Under the pieces are notes generated by a model that did no database searches, was not told where the DNA came from, and saw only the letters and a program-made list of their open reading frames with translations. Shown here in pieces: positions 45,946 to 54,793 of a stretch of 64,000 nt of DNA (positions are counted from its first letter, which is position 1; every line of letters starts with the position of its first letter). The stretch comes from Oceanobacillus sojae (GTDB lineage Bacteria > Bacillota > Bacilli > Bacillales > Amphibacillaceae), in contig NZ_BJYM01000015.1 in assembly GCF_007991515.1 (NCBI RefSeq), positions 62,001-126,000 on the forward strand, written 5' to 3'. Both the position numbers and the translations under genes were made by a program.

Positions 45946-47076
45946 CTATATGCTAATTTCAATTTTGTTTCTTAATTTTTTGCTCATTACATGAATGATT
46001 TCCTGATATATCTCCCATGCATCAGCTTCTACAACAACACCCATTTTCAATCCCTCCATTTGTTCATGAGCACCTGTAAAATTAGTCGTAATAATCGGCT
46101 TGTTAAAGACCTTCGCCTCTCCTAAAGTGATACAGAATCCTTCATGCCGGGATGGCTGAACATAAATATCACATTGTTTTAAAAAGGGGTAAGGATTTGG
46201 ATGTGCTCCTAATAAGATAAATTCTCTTTCAACTTGATACTTTTTAATAAGAAATTCATATGCAGACCTGCTGTTACCTTCTCCAACACAGTACCATCTG
46301 ACTTTATATCCCTTTTCTCTCAGCTTTGCTAATACTGGAATAACAAGATCCTGTCCTTTTTCTTTACTTAATCGTCCGATAGTTAATATTCTTATGCCAT
46401 CAAACTCATCATTAAAGCCATCCCCTTCATCCGCCATTTGTAAAATTAACTCAGAAGAGATTTTATTAGGACAGGAATCTATGTTACTTTGTAATTCAGG
46501 CAGTATATGAACTAAACGGTCTTTTCCCTCATTTGACACCGTATAGATTCTGTCAAACTCAGGATACAATCTTTTGGCAAATGGCAGATCAAACCCGACC
46601 TTCGTCACATCAAAATGAATCCATTGCAGTTTTTTTTCAGCACTTATTTTATGAATAACAAAATAGCTTATGAGATCCATCGGACCTGCATAAGCTATAG
46701 CTACATCATATTTATTTTTTATATCCGCAGTATTCCTTAATATATATTTAAAGAAAATACTTTTATTTTTCAGGATTCGGGACAATCCATATGTCAGCGA
46801 GAAATTTATTACCCTGATAAGCCGGCCTTTTTTTATAAGATTCCATATAGTCCATCTGGGGGGATTCGTCACCATTCCTTTTATCTCAGGATATTCATGC
46901 ACGTATTCCACGTTGACATGATCTGGAATTGCATTCAAAAATCCCCCATATTTCTCCAGCATTAGAATCGTAATATCATATTTATGTTCAGGTATTTCTG
47001 CTATCCTATTAAGCAGTGCCTTTTCTGTGCCGCCAATATTCATATTGATCAGCATAAATAGCATTTTCTTCTTCAT
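45946..47076 (-). CDS. GT4-family glycosyltransferase
   Basis: 376 residues. N-terminal LFMLINMNIGGTEKALLNRI, donor-site GIRILTIGRLSKEKGQDL near residue 228 and IYVQPSRHEGFCITLGEA near 305 (EX7E). It is a close relative of the flanking GT4 genes and shares their PYPF/Y motif (LLGAHPNPYPFLKQCDIY). The C-terminus stops somewhat early (KKLRNKIEISI) compared with its neighbours. Function in the exopolysaccharide repeat unit is inferred from the operon. Confidence 0.85.
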   Translation of the reverse strand: MKKKMLFMLINMNIGGTEKALLNRIAEIPEHKYDITILMLEKYGGFLNAIPDHVNVEYVHEYPEIKGMVTNPPRWTIWNLIKKGRLIRVINFSLTYGLSRILKNKSIFFKYILRNTADIKNKYDVAIAYAGPMDLISYFVIHKISAEKKLQWIHFDVTKVGFDLPFAKRLYPEFDRIYTVSNEGKDRLVHILPELQSNIDSCPNKISSELILQMADEGDGFNDEFDGIRILTIGRLSKEKGQDLVIPVLAKLREKGYKVRWYCVGEGNSRSAYEFLIKKYQVEREFILLGAHPNPYPFLKQCDIYVQPSRHEGFCITLGEAKVFNKPIITTNFTGAHEQMEGLKMGVVVEADAWEIYQEIIHVMSKKLRNKIEISI

Positions 47077-47109
47077 ACTGCTACCCTCTTTCTACAGGCG
47101 CATATTATG

Positions 47110-48300
47110 TTATCCAATAAATTGATAGAACTTCTCGATTTCCTCAGTATTCCCCTTCTTTTCCTGCTTCAGATAATGTATGATACTTTGTCTAAGCTCC
47201 GGCTCATTGATTAATCTTAATATCCCTTCTGCAACAGCTTCCGGATTCATATCAACAACAAGCCCATTTTTTTCATGAATCATTTGATTATAGACTGCAT
47301 CAAACTTTGTTGTTACAACAGGCGTATTTAGCATTCTTGCTTCAGCAATAGCAAGACCGAATCCTTCAAATCTGGAGGTCTGCACATACATATCAGCATG
47401 CTCAATAAACGGATACGGATTTGCCTCAACCCCTAATAAAATAAAGTGCTGTTCTAGTTGGTGTCTTTTTATATCCTCCTTTATTTTTTCTTTTAGAGGT
47501 CCTTTTCCTAAAACATACCACTTAAAATGAATTCTTTTTTCTTTCAGTATTTTGCATACCTGAAGAGCAATATCATAACCTTTTTGAGCAGATAATCGAC
47601 CGATGGTTAAAATCCTGATTCCATGAAAAGAATCCTGATAATTATTTCCTGCCTCCGCCATTTGGAAAATAAGCCGAGGATTATTGATATCGTACATTAC
47701 CTCTATTTTATCTGCATAATAAGGAAAGCGTTCTAATAAATCTTTTTCAGCTGTTCTTGATACAGCTATCATTTTGTGATAGTGATTATAATATTTCTTT
47801 TGGAATGCTATATCTTCCTCATCTATTATGTATGTAGCATTAACCCAGGCAAGCTTTTTCTCTGCTTTCACTTTTTCTGCTACATAATAAGTAGGAACCC
47901 CTTGCGCATAGCTGATGGCTACATCGTACTTTTTATTATTGTTTTCGATTACTTTTGATGCGCTTTTCCAGTAAAGAATAGCCCGTTTCGTATTATGATA
48001 GTCCTTTTTGTATATTGCGATAGAGTATCTGATTCTTGAAAAAAACATTTGAACTGCTTTTTTTGACAGGACATGTTGCATAGAATGTTTTATAGTTCGA
48101 TTTGTAAAGGTTGTATAGCTCAATGGTGGAAGTACATTTACTTGTTTTGGCACTATTTTTTCTAAAATATTTCCAAAAGAAAAAAGTTGTAAATCTACAT
48201 TGAATTTTGAATAATCCAGCATGGATAATAGAGATACTAAGCTCTTCTCTGCCCCGGCAATATCTAATGAGTCAATCACAAATAAAATATCCTTTTTCAT
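47110..48300 (-). CDS. GT4-family glycosyltransferase
   Basis: 396 residues, GT-B. N-terminal DILFVIDSLDIAGAEKSLVSLL, GIRILTIGRLSAQKGYDIAL near residue 228 and MYVQTSRFEGFGLAIAEARML near 308 (EX7E). The start ATG at 48298-48300 follows GGGGGTGAAAATAAT; the GTG at 48312 overlaps that SD. It is the middle member of the GT4 tandem array at 44.7-51.9 kb. Confidence 0.85.
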   Translation of the reverse strand: MKKDILFVIDSLDIAGAEKSLVSLLSMLDYSKFNVDLQLFSFGNILEKIVPKQVNVLPPLSYTTFTNRTIKHSMQHVLSKKAVQMFFSRIRYSIAIYKKDYHNTKRAILYWKSASKVIENNNKKYDVAISYAQGVPTYYVAEKVKAEKKLAWVNATYIIDEEDIAFQKKYYNHYHKMIAVSRTAEKDLLERFPYYADKIEVMYDINNPRLIFQMAEAGNNYQDSFHGIRILTIGRLSAQKGYDIALQVCKILKEKRIHFKWYVLGKGPLKEKIKEDIKRHQLEQHFILLGVEANPYPFIEHADMYVQTSRFEGFGLAIAEARMLNTPVVTTKFDAVYNQMIHEKNGLVVDMNPEAVAEGILRLINEPELRQSIIHYLKQEKKGNTEEIEKFYQFIG

Positions 48301-48343
48301 TATTATTTTCACCCCCTGCTTTGTTTCTGCATGTCACTTCATT

Positions 48344-49483
48344 TTATCTATTCCCGCTTAACGGCTCTCTCACTTCTCTAGGATGTAAAACATTCTCTAA
48401 ATACAGTTTAGATTGCGCAATTTTCCCGTTAAGAATGAATTCACTTTCCTTATAGTCTATTGGATTTAATAAATCTTTCATTTTATAATGTGGATGTATT
48501 AGCCTTGATTCTAAATTCAAATCCTCCAGAAAATCCCTCATTCTCGTGTTGATAGATTCTTTTCTGTTCACAATGGCAAAATTTTTCTGATACAGTACTG
48601 AAAATACTGCCGCATGAAATGAGTTGGAAATAATAAAGGCTGCATCTCTCACAAGTGAAATAAATACCTCCGGGCCCACGTGTCGAAAATATTTATCAGC
48701 ATAATTTATCTTTCCTGGATTAATGCTGTATATTTTCAAGTTCTTCTCTTTTGAAATCTTTACTGCAATCTCTTTTATCAGCTGATTATTATCAAAATCA
48801 TAGACCAGTATATACTTATTGTGAAATTGTTTCTTGCCTATTTCATTCCATTCACCCCTGCTTAATAAAAGCACGGGATCAACAACTTTTTTTCCGTTAT
48901 AAATCCCCATTTTATTCAGGATGTTAACACCGCTTTTTTCCCTGACACTTATTCCGTCCAACCTTTTTATCCATTTTTGGACAACTGGAACCAAATACGG
49001 CGCAATCTCTTCTGTAGCAAAGCTGGCAGCAAAAGAAGCTTTTGTCCTTCCTCCTGGTACAAAATCTAAATAAAAGGCTGGGTCTTTTCCATTTTGATAA
49101 AGACTATTCCAAATCTGATCACTTCCACATAAATATACATCTCTTTCAGGCAGTTTATTCTTTAATTCCTCATTAGAGCGGTACTGACGTTTTGTTAATG
49201 TTAAATAAGTGGTTGTAAATTGATCAAAGGCTCTTTTTCTTTTTAACCCTGGTATTCTTAATGGAACTTTAATTCCTAAATAAACTAGCTTTGTCAGCAA
49301 ATTCTTCTCCCATTTCGGATTATCGATTCGGAACAATTTATAATGGTTGCTTAAATACGCTGGCTTATAATCAATGATTTCAACATCATGACCACATTGG
49401 GTTAAATATCTTAATAATGCAAATGCCTGCAAGGAGGCTCCATGATTGTAGGCATCATGACATGTTATTGTGTAAATTTTCAT
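48344..49483 (-). CDS. Polysaccharide pyruvyl transferase family protein
   Basis: 379 residues, with the family N-terminus MKIYTITCHDAYNHGASLQA, GSDQIWNSLYQNGKDPAFYL near residue 125, VREKSGVNIL and the SFHAAVFSVLYQKNFAIVNR region near 295. It probably transfers a pyruvate ketal from PEP to a sugar of the repeat unit, giving the polymer a negative charge (compare EpsI/EpsO of B. subtilis). ATG at 49481-49483 follows GGGGTG; the in-frame GTG at 49546 would overlap the preceding gene and has no SD. Confidence 0.88.
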   Translation of the reverse strand: MKIYTITCHDAYNHGASLQAFALLRYLTQCGHDVEIIDYKPAYLSNHYKLFRIDNPKWEKNLLTKLVYLGIKVPLRIPGLKRKRAFDQFTTTYLTLTKRQYRSNEELKNKLPERDVYLCGSDQIWNSLYQNGKDPAFYLDFVPGGRTKASFAASFATEEIAPYLVPVVQKWIKRLDGISVREKSGVNILNKMGIYNGKKVVDPVLLLSRGEWNEIGKKQFHNKYILVYDFDNNQLIKEIAVKISKEKNLKIYSINPGKINYADKYFRHVGPEVFISLVRDAAFIISNSFHAAVFSVLYQKNFAIVNRKESINTRMRDFLEDLNLESRLIHPHYKMKDLLNPIDYKESEFILNGKIAQSKLYLENVLHPREVREPLSGNR

Positions 49484-49539
49484 ATTACACCCCGTTTTTT
49501 CTATCCGTACGTGTTTCCTTACGCCTCTTTGAATTGTCT

Positions 49540-50733
49540 TTAACACGACGATATAATTAAATCATACAGCTTACTTAATTCGCGGGTAGAATTATTAAAA
49601 TTGGACCTGGAACAATGATGAGCTAATTTCTTCCTTAATTTTAAATTATGATACAGTTCCTCTATACCATCCGCTAAACCATCAACAGATAATTCACAAA
49701 TCATCCCATCATATCCCTCCAGAATTTGACTTTTAGCAGTAGAATAATTTGTTATCAGCACCGGCTTTGCAAGAATTTGCGCTTCACTGACCGTTACTGC
49801 CTTACCTTCATAGCGGGAGGGCTGAACATAAAGGTCTGCTTCCTTCATATATGGATATGGATTGATTTTTTTTCCTAACAAATAAAAGTTATCCTGAAGT
49901 TTATAATCAGATATAAGACTTCGAATCATTTTCTCGTCTCCACCATAGCCGACAGCATACCAAGCAAGGTTGTGATAGCCTCTTTCTTTTAAAAGTTTCA
50001 GTGCCCGGACTGCATTATCAATACCCTTTGCATGAGATAATCTGGCTACGGTAATGATTTTAAAACGATTATCGTAAATCATTGGATTTTCAAGCTTTTC
50101 TGCTGCTAATGCTTGGATAAGATCAGGTGAAGTAATATTTTCGATAACAGTAACTTTCTTCTTTAAAATAGGATATTTATTTATAAATGCCTTTTTACAT
50201 TCTTCGGAAACTGCAATAATGTAATCGAATTTCATCCACATGCTTATATCGACTGTTTCATCGGTTTCCACTACAGAAAAGTCTGTATGTATCCACGCAA
50301 TTTTCATCTTAGCCTCAACCTTTTCTGCCACAAAATAATGCGGCCATAAATAGCTTATTGCCACATCATATGCTGCATCCAGCTTCGGTAAAAATGGCAA
50401 TGCATACTTCCACATATATTGCATTTGTTTATAGCCCTTTTCTGAGCCTTGATTCTTTGCAGCTTTATACTTCGCCAGTAAACGGGCAAACCCGATAGTT
50501 AAATATCCCGCTTTAAATGTATCCTTGATAGACATCCGAAACGTTTTATAGCTATCTGACTCTTTCAGAAGATTGGGCTGTGCTGGTAATTGATTCATAA
50601 AATCGCCAGTATGGCTGTACAGCATAACATCAACGTGATAGTCTGTATAATTAAAATTATTTAACATGCTTATCAGGCTGCGCTCGACTCCTCCTACCTC
50701 CAAATCAAAGGAAGCTATCAATATATTTTCCAC
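49540..50733 (-). CDS. GT4-family glycosyltransferase
   Basis: 397 residues. N-terminal VENILIASFDLEVGGVERSL, FKIITVARLSHAKGIDNAVR near residue 225 and YVQPSRYEGKAVTVSEAQIL near 305 (EX7E). GTG at 50731-50733 is spaced correctly from TGAGGT and aligns with other family starts; ATG at 50748 has no SD. The gene overlaps the end of the preceding GT4 by about 29 bp, implying coupled translation. Confidence 0.84.
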   Translation of the reverse strand: MENILIASFDLEVGGVERSLISMLNNFNYTDYHVDVMLYSHTGDFMNQLPAQPNLLKESDSYKTFRMSIKDTFKAGYLTIGFARLLAKYKAAKNQGSEKGYKQMQYMWKYALPFLPKLDAAYDVAISYLWPHYFVAEKVEAKMKIAWIHTDFSVVETDETVDISMWMKFDYIIAVSEECKKAFINKYPILKKKVTVIENITSPDLIQALAAEKLENPMIYDNRFKIITVARLSHAKGIDNAVRALKLLKERGYHNLAWYAVGYGGDEKMIRSLISDYKLQDNFYLLGKKINPYPYMKEADLYVQPSRYEGKAVTVSEAQILAKPVLITNYSTAKSQILEGYDGMICELSVDGLADGIEELYHNLKLRKKLAHHCSRSNFNNSTRELSKLYDLIISSC

Positions 50734-51859
50734 GTTTATCGACCTCATTATATTGATAAATTTTCTGTAATTGATGAACTGCCTGCTCTATAGAATAACC
50801 GTTATTTTCAAATCCATTTCTGATTTCAGCCTGATTCCGTTCTTTTTGCCCTGCTTTTGCAATAATCGTATCTGCCCATACATCCGGTTGATCCGATAGA
50901 GGCAATTTGGTAAGCAGACCGATATGAAGATCCGCTTCCGGCTGAATGGCCTCTGAAACAATGCAAGGAACCCCGCTTGCCTGCGCCTCTAGCAGGACCA
51001 TCCCTAAGCCTTCATAAATAGATGGAAATACAAATACATCCATACTATGCAGCATTGTAGGAATATCTTCTCTTAAGCCGGCAAAGCGGATATTTTCTTC
51101 CAGTCCTTCTACTGATACAGTGGCTTCTATCTCACCGCGTAAATCTCCATCTCCTACGAATAATAGTTTCATCTGCTTATCTCTTTGAATGACTTTTTTC
51201 ATCACCTCTATTAAGAATATGTGATTTTTTGCTTCTATAAATCTGCCGATATGTCCAATGATGATACTCTTCCCCAGCTTCTGTTGGAGCAGAAATTCAT
51301 TTACTTTGTTTTCTGGCCTTTTCAAATATGGGTAATAGTCGATGGCATTGGGAAAATATGTGTACTTTGAACCTGCACTTCTTTTTTCTCCAAATAAATA
51401 TTTCCCAGCTGCCTCACTGCATGCCAACAGATCTGTTGAATATTGAGAAATAAAAAAACGCATCGACTTAAGGTAGAGCTTTCTAAGCAGCCCTTCACTG
51501 TCATCCAGCGTTGTATGTGCATGGGAAATTCTTACCTTTATACCTGCCAATCGTGCTGCAATCATGGAGAGTCCACAATGAAATAAGGTATGTGCATGAA
51601 CAGCGTCATAAGGTCCATACTTCTTTATTACATGATAGAGTTCGAGAACGGAATTCGTTTTTTTTAGCCGGATAATCCTCCCTCCCAATTCTCTTATTTC
51701 CTGATCATAATGTGCTTCTTCCTGATTGTAGGAGATAAAATCAAATTGGATTTTTTCACTATCTATATTCCGGTATAAATTCATTAACATCGTTTCTGTC
51801 CCAGCCCGGTTCATAGCACCAACAATTTGTAATACTTTCATTTTCTCAGGATTTTTCAT
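50705..51859 (-). CDS. GT4-family glycosyltransferase (EpsF-like)
   Basis: 384 residues. KVLQIVGAMNRAGTETMLMN near the start, IIIGHIGRFIEAKNHIFLIE near residue 205 and FVFPSIYEGLGMVLLEAQAS near 280 (EX7E). The N-terminus and the EAQASGVPCIVS motif resemble EpsF of B. subtilis and the gene at 58.5 kb. ATG at 51857-51859 has GGGG at SD distance; ATG at 51841, four bases after the SinR-like stop codon, is an alternative. It overlaps the regulator gene slightly in the first case. Confidence 0.83.
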   Translation of the reverse strand: MKNPEKMKVLQIVGAMNRAGTETMLMNLYRNIDSEKIQFDFISYNQEEAHYDQEIRELGGRIIRLKKTNSVLELYHVIKKYGPYDAVHAHTLFHCGLSMIAARLAGIKVRISHAHTTLDDSEGLLRKLYLKSMRFFISQYSTDLLACSEAAGKYLFGEKRSAGSKYTYFPNAIDYYPYLKRPENKVNEFLLQQKLGKSIIIGHIGRFIEAKNHIFLIEVMKKVIQRDKQMKLLFVGDGDLRGEIEATVSVEGLEENIRFAGLREDIPTMLHSMDVFVFPSIYEGLGMVLLEAQASGVPCIVSEAIQPEADLHIGLLTKLPLSDQPDVWADTIIAKAGQKERNQAEIRNGFENNGYSIEQAVHQLQKIYQYNEVDKRGKYIDSFL

Positions 51860-52217
51860 CTTCATCCCCTGCTTTATCGTTTTTATCCAAATTCTCCTGC
51901 TGCCATTTTGCAAATTCAATTACTGTCTTAAACGCTTGTAAGTCATTTGTTTTTACACCTGACTGCTTAAGATCCTTTACAAATTGCAGCCATTTTGTTT
52001 CTGGTATTTGTCCTATTCGTGATTCTTCTGAGATGAACGTATTGACCTCCACATTCAATACACCTGCCAGTCTTTCGATAATTTGCAGGGATGGATTTTG
52101 GTTTAAATTTCGTTCAATATTACTTAAATAAGATTTTGATATATTTGCACGCTTTGCACATTCTGATAAAGTCAGCCCTCTGGACTTTCGTATTTTTTTG
52201 ATTTTCTCTCCAATCAT
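51846..52217 (-). CDS. SinR/SlrR-like XRE regulator inside the exopolysaccharide operon
   Basis: 123 residues. XRE HTH (about 1-60) with LSECAKRANISKSYLSNIER and NPSLQIIERLAGVLNVEV, closely following SinR, then a SinR-type C-terminal hook (PETKWLQFVKDLKQSGVKTN followed by FAKWQQENL) and an acidic tail (DKAGDEDEKS). The DNA-recognition helix KSYLSNIERN is nearly SinR's (KSYLSSIERN), so it may bind the same GTTCT sites or form heteromers, as SlrR does with SinR. It is cotranscribed between epsN and a GT4 gene, so its level follows operon activity, giving a feedback loop. SD GAGGTATAAG. Confidence 0.88.
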   Translation of the reverse strand: MIGEKIKKIRKSRGLTLSECAKRANISKSYLSNIERNLNQNPSLQIIERLAGVLNVEVNTFISEESRIGQIPETKWLQFVKDLKQSGVKTNDLQAFKTVIEFAKWQQENLDKNDKAGDEDEKS

Positions 52218-52220
52218 GAC

Positions 52221-53411
52221 TTATACCTCATATTCTTGTAATTTCATCTCAACCCTTTTACGAATGGTGCTGTCAAATATATTTCTTATACATCTTATTA
52301 CCCGGTGCTGTTCCACCTCTGTTAAACTGGAGCCTGATGGAAGGCATATTCCGGTTTCAAACAATTTATCTGAAACAGATCCTCCTTCATCATGCATAAA
52401 GTATTTTGCCCTTTTAAAAAGCGGCTGCAAATGGAGCGGCTTCCAAACTGGACGGGCTTCTATATTTTGCTTATTCAGTGCATCTAAAATTTGCTTTGCT
52501 GTAATTCCCGCTTTTCTGTCATCAATCGTCAGTGTTGTTAACCAGCGGTTGCTTTGTGTATCTTCCAGCTCTTTCATAAACTTTACTCCCGGCAGATCTG
52601 ATAAAGCTTGAAAATACATATTAAATACCTTTCTTCTTAACCTCACTCTGTCATCCAAAACCTTCAATTGTGACCTGCCGACACCCGCCAGCAGATTGCT
52701 CATACGATAATTAAAGCCAGCTACACTGTGCTGATAGTGTGGAGCAGGATCTTTTGCCTGTGTTGCAAGATACTTTGCTCTTACCAACGCTTTCATATTA
52801 TTTGAAATAAGCATTCCGCCGCCGGAGGTTGTAATAATCTTATTGCCATTAAAGGAGTAGATACCATAATCACCAAATGTACCGCTGGCCTTTCCTTTAT
52901 AAAGTGAACCTAATGATTCCGCTGCATCCTCAATAATGGGAATGCCATATTCATTACATAAGTAGACAATTTCGTTCATTCTTGCACTTTGTCCATATAA
53001 ATCAACAACAATGACTGCTTTCGGGAGTTTACCTTCAAAAGCCGAAACTCTCAATGCCTTTTCTAAAGCATTTGGAGACATATTCCAGGATTCTGGATCA
53101 GAATCAATAAAAACTGGATTTGCTCCCTGGTACAAAATAGGATTTGCGCTTGCAACAAAGGTTAATGTAGAGCAGAATACTGTATCGCCTTCTGTTACAC
53201 CTAATAAAGAAAGAGCCAAATGGATTGCTGCAGTCCCTGAGCTTACTGCAACAGCTCCTTTTGCCCCTGTTTTTTCCGCTATTTCCTTTTCAAATGCGTC
53301 TACATTCGGCCCTAATGGCGCAATCCAATTTGATTCGAAGGCGCTTTTTATATATTGAAGTTCGTTTCCGCTCATATGCGGCGGGGACAAATAGATTCTA
53401 GATTGGGTCAA
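52221..53411 (-). CDS. epsN: PLP-dependent sugar aminotransferase (EpsN, DegT/DnrJ/EryC1 family)
   Basis: 396 residues. Family signatures: RIYLSPPHMSGNELQYIKSA at the start, AVAVSSGTAAIHLALSLLGV near residue 55, EDAAESLGSLYKG near 162 and the PLP lysine in SFNGNKIITTSGGGML near 190. It aminates the 4-keto sugar made by EpsC to a 4-amino-4,6-dideoxy sugar. The gene is placed after a formyltransferase rather than the acetyltransferase EpsM. TTG start at 53409-53411 follows AAAGGGAGC. Confidence 0.9.
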   Translation of the reverse strand: MTQSRIYLSPPHMSGNELQYIKSAFESNWIAPLGPNVDAFEKEIAEKTGAKGAVAVSSGTAAIHLALSLLGVTEGDTVFCSTLTFVASANPILYQGANPVFIDSDPESWNMSPNALEKALRVSAFEGKLPKAVIVVDLYGQSARMNEIVYLCNEYGIPIIEDAAESLGSLYKGKASGTFGDYGIYSFNGNKIITTSGGGMLISNNMKALVRAKYLATQAKDPAPHYQHSVAGFNYRMSNLLAGVGRSQLKVLDDRVRLRRKVFNMYFQALSDLPGVKFMKELEDTQSNRWLTTLTIDDRKAGITAKQILDALNKQNIEARPVWKPLHLQPLFKRAKYFMHDEGGSVSDKLFETGICLPSGSSLTEVEQHRVIRCIRNIFDSTIRKRVEMKLQEYEV

Positions 53412-53477
53412 TAAAAACAGCTCCCTTTAAAAAAAATAAAAAAGTATAGATATAAGATGAAGAATAGCCGCTCCAAC

Positions 53478-53717
53478 GGTTTTGATGGGGTGAGTAATCG
53501 CAACCCCAGAAATATACTACGCTTTCCGTGGGCTTGAGCTCAGCCTCCTCGAAAAAAAGAAGTACACTTTGGAGGCATACAGGATGTATGTCAGTTCGGT
53601 GCCTGAGACAGGACGTTGCGACGAACTTAACCGAACTTCCTTTTCCGTTTTGCGCACTCCCACAGGAGTCTCCGTATATTTCTTCTGGGACTGCGATTAC
53701 TCGTCCCATCAAAAACC
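53478..53717. repeat. MITE-like element with 25-bp terminal inverted repeats
   Basis: A 240-bp element bounded by GGTTTTGATGGGGTGAGTAA.. (53478-53502) and its near-perfect inverse (53692-53717, ending CATCAAAAACC). The interior has paired GC-rich segments (CTTTCCGTGGGCTTGAGCTC; CGCACTCCCACAGGAGTC). It encodes no transposase. Its reading frames are repeat shadows, not genes. Confidence 0.75.
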
Positions 53718-53739
53718 TTCGCTAGAATCAGCTTCTTTT

Positions 53740-53920
53740 CTTTGAAAGAAAGCAAATGAAACATATTTCTTCATAGATGGGAGCGAAGGGAAGTCGACTC
53801 CTGCGGGAAAAGCAACAGGTGAAGACCCCGCAGGAAGTGGTCTTCTTCCGAGGAGACTGAGGCGTTGCCCGCGGAAAGCGACTTCCTGGGACTGCGATTA
53901 CTCGTCCCATCGAAAACCGT
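53740..53920. repeat. Second copy: hairpin repeat ending in the same terminal sequence
   Basis: A large imperfect hairpin, GAAGTCGACTCCTGCGGG (from 53793) to CCCGCGGAAAGCGACTTC (to 53886), with an inner stem CCTGCGGG/CCCGCAGG. It ends at TGCGATTACTCGTCCCATCG (53893-) followed by AAAACC, the same terminus as the neighbouring element. GC-rich hairpins of this form are dispersed in Bacillaceae genomes. The 587-bp stretch 53412-53998 holds no gene and separates epsN from the formyltransferase gene. Confidence 0.75.
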
Positions 53921-53998
53921 CGTAGCGGACATCTCCTTGGCAAGAACACCAATGTTTTAAAGATCAAGTGATTTTCTTGGTTTTTCTTACAACCTTTA

Positions 53999-54793
53999 TT
54001 AATTCTTTACAAGATTTCTTTCGGAAGTTACAACATTTGCGGTGCTATCTTTGTTCATTAGCTGTTTCAGGATAAAATCGTTAATTAACGTATATTTTTT
54101 TCCTTCTACTTCAATAAAGGCGCCATTGTATGGCGGGAACCAAAAGGCTCTGATTTTTAAATCTATATCATCCTTGATTAAATCAATTTCTTTCATTTCC
54201 TCCATTTCAACTCTGGTAATATATCTTCCCTGTTTAGCATTCTGTTTGACTGAGGCCAGCCGTCCTTGGGATATAGCATCTAAAAGTACACTTTTATATA
54301 GTTCTACCTGAATTTCCTGTGTCTTCTTTTCTAAGCTTGCTGCTGTCTCCATTCGATAATCAAAATTAAATTTAAAAGTACGTATAATACTGCCAGTATC
54401 TATTCCACTATCTACGTAATGTGCAGTAGCACCCCACCTTGGAAGTTTATTTAAGATTGCCATATTATACCCGGCTGTTCCCCGCCATTCAGGTAATAAA
54501 GCTGGATGAAAATTAATGCAGCCATATGACGGCCCGCTGATTAACGGTTCCTTTATCTTTTTCCAAAACAGATAAGAAATAATCAAATCAATTTGGTGAT
54601 CTGGCTCATATAGGATATTTTCTGCCTCTTCCATTGAAATAATAGGAATTCTTAATTCAGAAGCTTTTTGAGCAGTTGGTGAATTAGGAAAATGTGAATC
54701 GGTAACAACTGCTGCAATTTCCACCCCTTGGCTTAACGTCCACTCTATGAGCTCTGCTGCATATTTTTTTCTTCCCATAAAAATTATTTTCAT
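53999..54793 (-). CDS. Sugar N-formyltransferase (formyltransferase-fold)
   Basis: 264 residues. Formyl-THF transferase fold with CINFHPALLPEWRGTAGYNM near residue 91 (catalytic Asn, His) and YVDSGIDTGSIIR near 125 (catalytic Asp). The C-terminal subdomain resembles those of methionyl-tRNA and ArnA/VioF sugar formyltransferases. It would formylate the amino group put on by EpsN, using N10-formyl-THF. In B. subtilis this position (between epsL and epsN) holds the acetyltransferase EpsM, so formylation probably replaces acetylation. SD GGAGGATG. Confidence 0.85.
   Translation of the reverse strand: MKIIFMGRKKYAAELIEWTLSQGVEIAAVVTDSHFPNSPTAQKASELRIPIISMEEAENILYEPDHQIDLIISYLFWKKIKEPLISGPSYGCINFHPALLPEWRGTAGYNMAILNKLPRWGATAHYVDSGIDTGSIIRTFKFNFDYRMETAASLEKKTQEIQVELYKSVLLDAISQGRLASVKQNAKQGRYITRVEMEEMKEIDLIKDDIDLKIRAFWFPPYNGAFIEVEGKKYTLINDFILKQLMNKDSTANVVTSERNLVKN

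Noticed and set aside
53398-53967. Two open frames (53398-53712 and 53728-53967, minus) that could be small proteins
   Set aside because: They lie wholly over the inverted-repeat elements, lack ribosome-binding sites and share repeat-derived peptide such as MGRVIAVP, so they are shadows of the repeats.
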